Assembly: GCA_017871115.1 (NCBI GenBank)
Contig: JAFCIZ010000001.1
Coordinates: forward strand, 1,779,501-1,843,500
Source of the DNA: Cunninghamella blakesleeana
Taxonomy: Eukaryota; Mucoromycota; Mucoromycetes; Mucorales; Cunninghamellaceae
Direction: 5' to 3'
DNA length: 64,000 nt
The notes below the pieces were generated by a model, which was not told where the DNA came from, searched no databases, and saw nothing but the letters and a program-made list of their open reading frames with translations. A program made the translations under genes and the position numbers. This document shows, piece after piece, positions 1-9,617 of the stretch. Each line of letters begins with the position of its first letter. The stretch's first letter is position 1.

Positions 1-1815
1 TTTACATTCTTCTGCTTGGATGACTAGTTTTTCTATCTCTTGCTGATCTAGATGCTGCCCATGTTTACCACGCAAAGATGGTGATTTAAAAAGGTCCATT
101 TCCCCAGCTAATAAGCTTGCAATGGTAACAACCTCATAACTACAATGATAAGTAGTAGCTGAGGTCACTAATACTTTTGACAATGATGGTGTTAAAGGAA
201 ATGCACTCATTTGATCCCCTAGGGTTGTCAATTGCCCAACTTCATCGATAGCTCCCAAGAGATACAAATGTTTTAAAGCTGTTTTTACCATGGTAGGGTC
301 AGGTGGATCAAGGAATGGGAAATGTAATATATCAATGATACCCCTTTTTTTCAAACCAAGTACGGTACTAAGTAAACTACTACGTTGGATTTCAGGTATG
401 GGGTTGGATTGCATGGCATCAAAACTCTCTTCTTTATATAATCTATATACTTTTCCAGGCCCTGTTCTTCCAGCACGACCAGCCCGTTGAATCGCTGTAG
501 CTTGACTAATTTCCGTAACTAATAAAGCATCCATTCCTGTTGTTGGGTCATATGATTTTTCTTTAACAAATCCAGAATCAACAACGTACTTTATACCAGG
601 AATTGTGATAGAAGTCTAAAAAAAAAAAAAAAAAAATTAATATATAAAAGAAACATAAAAGGATGATATATCATGCTTAAAATTATATTTACATATTCCT
701 TTTTTTCTAAAGAAATAAAAAATAAAACATCATCATTTTACCTGAGCTACATTGGTTGCAAAAACAACTTTTCTTCTTCCAACAGGTGAAGGAGTGAACA
801 CTGCCTTTTGATCCCAAGTCTCCATACTAGCATATAAAGGTAAAACATCCAATTGATGAGATTGATTTGCTTCTTTAGCTTTTTGAATCAATTTTTTACA
901 AGCCCGCTCTATATCATGTTGCCCAGTTAAAAAAACCAAGATATCTCCAGGGGAATCTTTATAACGAGTATGAATATACCAAGTAGTGTCAATAGCAATA
1001 TCAACAAAGGAATTCTGTAGTGCTGATAATCTCTTTGCTTCAGGCACATAAATGGTTTGCACAGGAAAAGTGCGACCAGGAATGGCGAAAAGGGGACATC
1101 CATCAAAAAAATCAGAGAACTTTTCTACTTGTAAGGTAGCTGACATGATTAATATCTTTAAATCAGGTCGCAAATGATGTGTTTGTTTTAATAATCCTAA
1201 TAAAACATCGGTCTCTAAAGTACGTTCATGAGCTTCATCGATTATAATTACTGAATATTGTTTCAAAAGCGGATCTAAAGTGGCTTCACGTAATAATACA
1301 CCATCCGTCATATATTTTAACCGAGTTGAATCCTTGGTACAGTCGTCAAATCGTATTGTATAACCAACAGTTGTCCCAAGTTTAACATTCATTTCTTCAC
1401 AAACACGTTTAGCAACTATACAGCAAAAAGAAATAAAAAGAAAAAAGAGAATATATTACTATTACTACTATAATTATAATATAAAATATAATATAGTATA
1501 TTACCTGTAATAGCAGCAATACGCCTAATAATATATATACGATCATAAGAATGAGATGAGATTAGTTTTCATAAGGTACAATCATACAAGAAGCATAGTA
1601 TTTTTTTTAAATATCATCAATCTTCACCTTGGCTGAGTAACACCTATTCGTTTGACATCTAGCCCTTCTAATATATATTGAGGGATTTGTGTTGTTTTTC
1701 CAGATCCAGTTTCTCCAATAATAACTAATATATTATGTTCCCGAATAGCCTCAAGTAATTCATGTCGATATTCAAATGTAGGTAATGATTCTCTTTGTTG
1801 TTGAATATTCATCAT
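1..1815 (-). CDS. DEAH-box RNA helicase, DHX40-like (3' end cut off)
   Basis: Superfamily 2 RNA helicase of the DEAH/RHA group. Exons on the minus strand: 1628-1815, 1505-1524, 742-1415 and 1-615, the last running out of the window; 499 residues are visible. Seen: Walker A GETGSGKT (about 34-41), TQPRR, DEAH (129-132), SAT, FLTGQ, and QRAGRAGR (about 337-344), then the start of the winged-helix/ratchet part. The stretches RFDDC, LKYMTDG, FLTGQ.DIE and RFPFLDPP-like segments resemble DHX40 more than Prp2/Prp16/Prp22 or DHX33. The N-terminus is short, with only about 30 residues before motif I, as in DHX40-type proteins. A second ATG lies at 1812, so the start may be either. Exon 2 is only 20 nt. 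The usual role, ATP-dependent RNA remodelling, is inferred from the family; the exact substrate is not known from sequence. Confidence 0.85.
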
Positions 1816-3386
1816 ATATATTTTATTATATTATTTTTTAAAAAAAATTAAGAAAAGGGTAGAGAAAAAAAAAAAATCTAGAGATGAAAATAAAAAAATA
1901 AAGCATTTGTTTTTTTAAAAGTCCGTTTTTTTTTTTATCTATAACCCCGCTAAGGATACCACTTGATAGTGGGGGAAGTGATTCAACCTAAGCAAAGATC
2001 GCCTCACAAAAAAAAATTTTTAAATAAAAACGAATATCGCTTAGTAAAATTTTTTATTAAGAAAAATATTCCCTATAAGATCATAACTATTAAAAGATAT
2101 TTTTTTATTTGGTCCAATTAATATTTCATTTAAGAATAAAATCATTATAAATGGATAATATTTAATCATTCACGGAAGTATAATGATCCGAATCGATATT
2201 TTTTATAAAAGAAAAAAGATACAAAAGCTGGTTACTCTTTGAAAATATGGGTATATGAAAGTCATCAATTTTCAAATTATAATTGAATAAATCCCATTTA
2301 ATAAATGACCATTTTTATGAAGAAAACGAATTCATGAAGTTCATGTATTGTTTTATTTTGAGTTAATTTAGTAGGTTACACCTCAATATTATTAACGTTT
2401 TACTATAAAATTGATTTGATCCCGACACATTAACTAATCTTAAATTTATCTCCTTAAAAAAAGAATAAATTTTTTCTTGACTTGATATTTCTTTCTTTCT
2501 TTCTTTCTTTCTTCTTTTATTTTTTTTATAGTTTTAGTGGAGATATATAGAATTGGTTCACCAGGGTAAAACTTATAAACATATATACATATATAAATGT
2601 AGTGAAGTATATTGATAAAAGTATATCTTAAAAGCATTGTATTTAAAGACATAATATGATAACTTATTAAACAGACTTTCCTGGTGAACTAATATCTATC
2701 CACTTAAAAAAAAATGGGTGTCAAGTTGATCGATTATAAAAAATAAAAAATAAAAAAAAATATATCTTGAAAAAAACAAGGTTAATTTTTGGTGGAAAAA
2801 TAAAAGCCTGTGTTCTTTTTTTTTTTGTTTACAAAAGGAAAAATAAAGTAATAAATAAAAAGGTAAAAAAATATATTTATTGGTAGATGTTAAGAATAAG
2901 TATAAGTATAATAAAATGTATTAATAAAAGAATAATATTTATTTAGTTAGTTTTCAGGAAATGGGAAAATAAGAAATAGGAAAGGATAACGAGAAAGGGT
3001 GGCAGTTTACTGTCACTACCACAACAAGGTCTCCTTCGTTGTTCGCCTCCTTGGTTCTTCTAAAAATAAAATCTACAAGACAAGACAAAAGTTCAGCTTC
3101 TTATCTATTTAAGGCTCTTTTTATATCAACTTGATGTTTTTTATATAAAATTAAGTTTAGTATGTAAATCCGTTTTAATTTTTTTTTTTTTGCATAAATA
3201 AAAAAAATTTTTTTTAATATTAAGAAAAATAACGCTTAATTATGTCTGCTTTTAAAAAAAATGGGAAACGTATTTTTTATGAGATGGTAGGTAATGTTAT
3301 TTTTTTTTTAAAAATGAATTTATTTTTTTTTAATATAAAAAAAAAGAGAGAAAGAGAATTTGTACAGCAAAACTATAATAAATAAC
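1816..3386. other. Intergenic region, DHX40-like 5' flank to RPL10A 3' end
   Basis: No convincing gene. It holds a GC-richer patch with a small hairpin at about 1941-2010, an imperfect inverted repeat at 2532-2710, a TTTC/TTCT tract near 2490-2515, and a second GC-richer patch at about 2995-3110. On the minus strand a TATAAAAAG-like sequence near 3113-3125 lies just upstream of that second patch. Homopolymer A and T runs fill the rest. Confidence 0.5.
2532..2710. repeat. Imperfect inverted repeat, MITE-like
   Basis: Arms at about 2532-2565 and 2680-2710 are reverse complements over roughly 30 nt, with a perfect core GTTCACCAGG / CCTGGTGAAC and a matching AGTGGA / TCCACT outer block; about 115 bp of AT-rich sequence lies between. 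No coding capacity. It could be a small non-autonomous element or just a large hairpin; no clear target-site duplication is visible. Confidence 0.4.
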
Positions 3387-4542
3387 CTAATAGACACGTT
3401 GAGGTTTACCCATAGTAGACTTCAAGTACAAAGACTTAACGTTTTGCCAGTTCTTCTTTAATAAAGAAACCAAGAAGTTGATAGATAAAAGGATGTTAGC
3501 AACTAATTGATCTTCAGTCATGTTAACGTGACCAACAGCAACACCTAAACAGAGAACCTTCTTCAATTGGAATTTGATGGTGGCACGGATTTCGTTAGCC
3601 TTATCAGTAAGAGATTCAGCATGAGAAACAGGTAAGGGGAACTTACCGACCCTATTATTATCAAAAGAAAATGAGAAAAAAAAAATCAGAGCTAGTCCCC
3701 TAATATTTTCCTTTTTTTTTTTCTTTTAATTTCATGCATTATTTTATGTATGTATCTATTATTATTTTTTATTTTACTTGTGAAGACCAGGACCAAGAAG
3801 ACGAGGAATTTGTTTGATTAAAGCTTCAGAAGCAACGAAAGCATCGTATTTCTTGGCTAATTTTTTAATCAACTTCTTGTTCTTGTTTAATTTCTTCAAA
3901 TCATCAACAGATTGGAATTCCATACCAGCAGCTTTAGCTTGATCACAATGGAAAGCATCACCAAGAACACAAACGGATAAGTTGGGACGAGGGATGTTGG
4001 GTAACTTGATGGAACCAGAGAAACGCTTATCACGTTGGGGATCGTAGTTCTTTAAACCAATTTGGAGTTCAATGGTTTCAGTGAAGTTACGCTTCTTTTC
4101 AGGAGCATTGATGGCAGCAAGGGCTTCACGAACGGCGGCAGCAGATACTTTGCTATATAATGGTAATAATTTAGTTTATTTTATTTTTAAAAAATAAAAT
4201 AAAATGAAGAGAATAATAATTAATGTTAATACTTATTTTATAAAAAAAAAACTATCAATATTAATAATAGTAACATATTCATCCAACTATTCCATAATAG
4301 CAAGTAATAAAAGTTGATACTGTTTCCATGTATATTTTATATATTTAAAAAATAATAAAATAAAATATAAAATAATGGGTGCATATGATTTTTTAATCAA
4401 GTTGTAAATATTATTGCTGATATGTATACTGATGGATATATATATATATATACATACATATAGATGGGTTGATTGGATGGATGGATGGATGGATGGATGG
4501 ATGGATGAATAGTTTTTTATTATTTATTATACTTTACCTCAT
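3387..4542 (-). CDS. RPL10A: 60S ribosomal protein uL1 (L10a)
   Basis: Large-subunit protein of the L1 stalk. Exons: 4538-4542, 3778-4152, 3387-3651, giving 214 residues (the family is about 217). The protein begins [13 protein letters not shown] and ends [10 protein letters not shown], with [11 protein letters not shown] and FKLPLPVSH-like segments typical of eukaryotic uL1. The first coding exon is only ATGAG (5 nt): without it the second exon has no ATG, and the donor ATGAG/GTAAAG restores the expected N-terminus M-S-K-V-S. Intron 1 is 385 bp, long for this window, and carries a TGGA tandem repeat. I looked for C/D snoRNA boxes inside the introns and saw none. Confidence 0.95.
4470..4507. 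repeat. (GGAT)n microsatellite in RPL10A intron 1
   Basis: About seven copies of GGAT/TGGA follow a short GATGGGTTGATT segment, inside the first intron of RPL10A. Confidence 0.85.
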
Positions 4543-4891
4543 GATGAAGTATACGAAATAAAGAGAAGGTTCAAATAAAATTAAAAAAAAATCATACTTT
4601 ATTGAAATCTTAATTTAAATTCCGACTTTTTTTTTTATGCGCGTTTTTTTGATCATTATCTACGTTCTTTTAAAACACATAAACCTACTTATTTTATTTA
4701 TATTGTTATTGTTATTATTAAAATAAATATAGAAATAGAAGAATTATATAAATATATATATAGATAATTATATATAAAAAAGTAGAGTATTGATATATAT
4801 ATTTATAAAGTAATGTATAAACATGATGATGAAAAGATAAAAAGATAAAAATATATGATATAGAAGAGATAAGTTCAACAATAATAGTGTA

Positions 4892-7197
4892 TTAATTTAC
4901 ATTAGAAAGTAATTTTGATTGTATAAACGTCATATCAGGAACACCTAGTTCAGTCTATAATATACAAGTGTATACATGTATATACATACATTTAAGGTTA
5001 AATAATCACCAATAAAAATAAACACTAAACAAAGATATCATTTTTTTTGTAGTTTCATTTTTTCTTACCTTTGTATCGGATGATCCATCTTGTTTCTCAG
5101 TTAACCCTGTTATAGAGCATCTATAGAATCCGCATTTCTAATAAATATATATTTATATGAATAAAGTGTTATCAATATTATTTTTATTATTGTTGTATTA
5201 CTCATTTTTAAAATATAAGTAGATAAATGATGAAAATAAATTACCTCTGACCATGCAGAGCAACAAGCCCAACAAAAGCAAAACCCACATAATGAACAAT
5301 CTACTTTATTACACCCTTCATCCCGAGTAATTAAAATGGAACAACTTGGACAGCGTTTACTATTTTTATTTATATACATACATAAAAATAAGTTATAAAT
5401 TAGTAAATAACGCTTAGATAAAAAACCTCAATTAAATGCATACCTATTTTCTAACTTCCACCTGATCGGATCCGAGTCGTTTGATTCAATATAAATCATT
5501 TGTTGCATATTTTCTTCACATGTTCTTCCTTTGTGAGATTTATAACCACATTGTAAACAGAAATTAATACGACAAGAAGAATTGGTACTATAGAAAGGAA
5601 AAAAATAAAAAATATGAAAAAAATAAATAAATATTAATATAAATATTAATATATATATATATATATATATGCTTCTTTTATTAAAAATTGAATGTTATTA
5701 TTTTTCTTATGATGCGTTCTTACCATTCTACATTAGGAAAATATGAAATATGAGAAAATTGTAATCTTTTCCAAGTTTCTGGTTTCATATCCAATAATAA
5801 AATATGTCTTGATATTGCATATATTTTAGGAATAAAAGTTGCATCTTTAAGATGATGATTCACAAAGGACAATAATGTATTAATGGTACGTTGATGAATA
5901 GATAATAACGTTGAATTTCGCCAATCTTGATGTTCATATACTTTTAATATGGAATGTATGTCTGTGTGAGAATGCTCTTTTTGTTGTTTACAAGTTAATA
6001 ATAAATCTTTAATCATTTCTTGAATAAGTTTTGATCGATGATTATCACTAAAATAAAACAATTATATATATATAAATGACATTTCAAAATTAACTTATAT
6101 ATATTTATAAATATGTATTATATGTATCATCATGCATCACGTGTATGTTTATTGTTATTAGTTTACCGATGGTGAAATAATGTTTGATTTTTTGTATATT
6201 CACAAGCCGTCACTTCTGTTTCACAATCAGGACAACACCTGGTATAGCTTCTAAAAGGTCGATTGAATTTATTATAAAGATCTACCGTACCATCAGGTAC
6301 ATATTTACTCCATTCACTTTGAGATATATGAACTGAGCACACTGGACACTTGATTTTCTTTACTGATAATCCCCAAGAAGAATTTACTACTTCTGTAACA
6401 TATCTATATATATATAGATATATAGATAGATATAGATATAGATATATGTACATATATAGGTAAAATAAAATTAAAAAAAATGACGATTAGAAAAAAAAAA
6501 AACCTTATCTCATGACTATTGTTATTTTTTAATATATATAGATAAATATATTATATACATATGCATATTATATAAAATACATTACACACCTTCTAAAACA
6601 ATCAAGACAAAATTGATCACGACAATAATCTAAACATAAGTCTAACCTAGCATCAAAACAAATAGAACACCTTTCAATCCAATAAGAAAAATCATCTTGT
6701 GGTGAAGAAGCATTAGAGGAAGAGTTACTCATAACTGTTCTAGTGGTAGTAGTAGTGGTTGTAGTTGTAGTAGTAGTAGTAGTAGTTGTGGTTGAAGATA
6801 TGTTATTGTTATTACTAATACTATTGTTATTATTATGAATGGTAGTTGAAGATGGATATAATGAGAATGAAGAAGAAGAAGAAGAAGAAGAAGAAGAAGA
6901 AGAAGAAGAAGAGGGAGAAGAAGAAGAGGAAGAAGAAAGAGAAGAAAGTCGAATATAAGTGGTATCATTATTCATTGAAGTGTGAGCGACCCTGTGCTGT
7001 ACCATGTGATTGATAAACAAGCGAAGGAGTTTAGATATCACGGTGGCTATAACAACCATTGGAAACAATATCAGAAACATGATAGCTGTCCAAAGAGGAC
7101 TTTTGAGCCATCGGTTTAGTTTATTTTGAATGAATAACCATGGGTGGAGAATAAACAAAATAAATAATTCTAAGCAAAAAAATATACCATCGTTCAT
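4892..7197 (-). CDS. RBR-type E3 ubiquitin ligase with N-terminal membrane segments
   Basis: RING-between-RING ligase, 519 residues, seven exons: 6590-7197, 6167-6403, 5724-6047, 5444-5587, 5245-5359, 5069-5137, 4892-4954. Two hydrophobic segments lie near residues 5-25 and 38-60, so membrane anchoring is likely. Then come a Ser run and a Thr run coded by trinucleotide repeats, RING1 starting CSICFD (177) and ending at CPVC, a helical linker, an IBR (CRINFCLQCG...) and RING2 (CPSC...GCNKVDC...CGFCFCWAC, about 441-470). The predicted catalytic Cys is C454 in EGCNKVDC. A Lys sits at +2 from it where Parkin and HOIP have His; RNF14/ITT1-type RING2 domains also have Lys there. In this family ubiquitin passes from an E2 to this Cys and then to the substrate. 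Substrate and membrane are unknown. Confidence 0.9.
6750..6950 (-). repeat. Trinucleotide repeats coding Ser and Thr runs
   Basis: Inside exon 1 of the RBR ligase. A GAA-rich tract at about 6870-6910 (plus strand) codes a Ser run on the minus strand, and a GTA/GTT-rich tract at about 6745-6790 codes a Thr run. Both keep the frame open and are likely length-variable. Confidence 0.85.
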
Positions 7198-7804
7198 TTT
7201 AAATAAATTGTTTTTTTTTTTTTTGAATGAATGGGTTAGATAATATAAATATAAAATAAGAGTGGTTTATATTAAAAATAAAAATATAACATGTGGTTTT
7301 ATATATATTTAAAAAGTTTATCCGTTTAAGGGTATAATATAAAAAAAATTATAATATGAGCGTGTATATTATATATATATATTAAAACGAAAGAAAAGTG
7401 TGTGAATTAAAATGAAAAAAAATAAATGTATATAAATAAAAAAAAAAGGGAGATCAAGTACAAAAAAGTACGGTTCGGGCATTTAAAAAAAATTAGCATA
7501 GTTTGTATTTTTATTGGTTAAAAACTAAGTAATCACAAGCAAAAAAAAGAAAAAGAAAAACATTCAAATAGTATAATAATAGTGTTTTTGTTATGATACA
7601 AAAAGAGGCAATAGGAAAAAAAAGAAAAAGAAAAAAAAAAAAAAAGAAAAAAAAAGAGAGAGAGCGAGAAAGAGAAAGCATACAAATGATAAAATGAAGA
7701 AATAATAAAAAATAGAGAATATAAAAATATAAAAAAACGAATAAAATAATATAAAAATGATAAATTATGAATAAAAAGTGAGTATGAAATGGTGAAAACA
7801 ATTA
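7198..7804. other. Intergenic region between HAP2 3' end and RBR ligase start
   Basis: About 600 bp of AT-rich sequence with long A-rich runs (7615-7680) and an AG-rich stretch at 7654-7680. Nothing coding is supported. Confidence 0.6.
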
Positions 7805-8854
7805 CTAAGATTGTAAGTTGACCATTTGATTACTATGATTTTCTTTATTTGAAGGCTGTTCTTTTGATGTAGATTGTGTTTCGGCTGATTCGTTATTTGA
7901 TGCATCTTCTTGTTTTTCATTATCTTTTGATGGGAGTTTTCCATTCTTTTCTAATTCAGCTATTTCACTGGCAGCTAATAATTATAAAATGTATAAAAAA
8001 ATATGCACAAAGATTTAATATTAAAAGTTTTTCATCTATTTCCCCATCTATTTTTTTGTGTTACCACTCCATCCCCTCTTTATATACACACATTGGTATT
8101 GTTGTGATTGTTCTCTCTTTCTCTCTTTCTTTATAATTCATTTATAATAATAATATCTGTATATTTATGTAAGAATAAATATAGCAACACTTACTTAAAA
8201 ATCGACCACCAGGGCCTCTTGGTCGACGCATAGCATGACGATGTCTACTTTCATGAAGATAAGGTTTTCTTGATTTAGCCGCTTTATTCATTTCTTCCAA
8301 TTTAAGTCTGGCTGCACGTCTTTTTAATATTCTATGATATTGTTTCGCGTTAACATACAATGGTTCTTCTTCTTGAGGTGGTGGTGGAGCTGGTGTTAAA
8401 AGTTCACCACTAGGTCCCCGATATAAAGATGGATCTACGACTTGTGGTGAAGTAATAATGCCTGAAGGCTATAATGTTTTTATAAAAAAAATAGATAAAA
8501 ATAGAATAAATCATTTTTTTTTTCTTTCTCTTTTTTTTTTAATATCTGTACACTTTATATTTTATATTATACATTATATTTATTATTATTATTATTATTT
8601 ACCATAGAATGAGAATAGTTAAGATGACGATTTGGATCATAGCCCAAGGGTGATCGAGTAGAATCAGACTATAATAATAACAATAATAAAAACATAATAA
8701 AAGTGAGAAAGTGAGGGAAAGTTAATGAATCAATTACTTGATATAAATTATAAGTCTTTCTTTAAATTCTTCTTATTCTTTCAAATCTTTTTATACATAC
8801 TACAGAAGATTGTGATTGATCCAAAGGACTATTAGCGTTTTGATAGTTATTCAT
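7805..8854 (-). CDS. HAP2: CCAAT-binding factor subunit NF-YA / HAP2
   Basis: Sequence-specific subunit of the heterotrimeric CCAAT-binding complex. Exons 8804-8854, 8603-8668, 8195-8468, 7805-7974 give 186 residues. The conserved core at about 75-131 has both halves: the NF-YB/NF-YC interaction helix ([18 protein letters not shown]) and the DNA-binding half ([19 protein letters not shown], then GGRF). The last intron interrupts just after GGRFL. The N-terminus is short (no long Gln-rich activation domain as in animal NF-YA) and the C-terminus is Gln/Asn/Ser/Glu-rich. It acts in the nucleus with HAP3/HAP5 homologues, which are not in this window. A CCAAT pentamer at 9106-9110, about 250 bp upstream of the start, would allow autoregulation, but this is only inference. 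Confidence 0.95.
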
Positions 8855-8883
8855 AGTCTATATAATCAAAGGAATAATATATA

Positions 8884-8923
<40 letters not shown>

Positions 8924-9617
8924 AACTATATCTTTGAATTAGATAAAGGCTTATTTCTATTATATTTTTTTTAAAAAAATAATAATAATAAAAAAATAAT
9001 CGTACTTTATGCTTTTAAAAAAAAAAATAAGTTTAGATTTATGCAATATATTATTAACTAGTGTCAATGGTGTACAGCGTATTGAAAGCGGGTAAAATAG
9101 TCCAACCAATAGTTTGTCGTTGAAAAGAAAATAGAAGAAAAATGATAGGTTGTATTTTTTTTAAGAAAAAAGGAAGAGAGAGAGGAGAGAGTTCAAAAAA
9201 TAAAAAAAAATAAAAATAAAATAATTATGGACTGCTAAATGTGCGGAGCTATCAGTACATCTATTTTTAAAAATTCTATTAATCTATAGTAGTACTATGG
9301 ATTTAAAGTTTAAACTTTCTTTTTTTTGAAACCAATATTTATTATGACATAATAATATAATTTAATAAATATTGACACTTTTTTGCTTTAATATTAATGA
9401 AATAGCAATGATAATGATAATAATAAATCAGTTTTATTATTATATTTTTTTTAAAAGAATTATAAATGAGAATGATTCTCGGGAATTTTATTTTTTATTT
9501 TTATTAGAATATTAAAATTAGTATTATTATTATTAGGGCTATAATTATCAATAAGAAAAAAGAAAACGAAAAAAGAAAAAAGTATCTAAAATATTATAAT
9601 CTATGAGAATATGTCAT
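8855..9617. other. Intergenic region upstream of HAP2
   Basis: Promoter side of HAP2 and 3' side of the repeat-protein gene. It contains (TA)n and (AAT)n runs at 8879-8923, the CCAAT site at 9106-9110, a purine-rich stretch at 9165-9190, and AT-rich filler. No gene is supported. Confidence 0.6.

Noticed and set aside
2557..2570. GGTTCACC as a possible tRNA B box
   Set aside because: It does not extend to the GGTTCRANNCC consensus and no A box or cloverleaf arms are nearby; it is an arm of the inverted repeat.
4153..4537. Intronic snoRNA in RPL10A intron 1
   Set aside because: I searched the coding strand for C and D boxes with terminal stem and found no convincing pair.
6729..6968. Leu-rich minus-strand frame of 79 codons
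   Set aside because: Frame-shifted reading of the Ser/Thr trinucleotide repeats of the RBR ligase.
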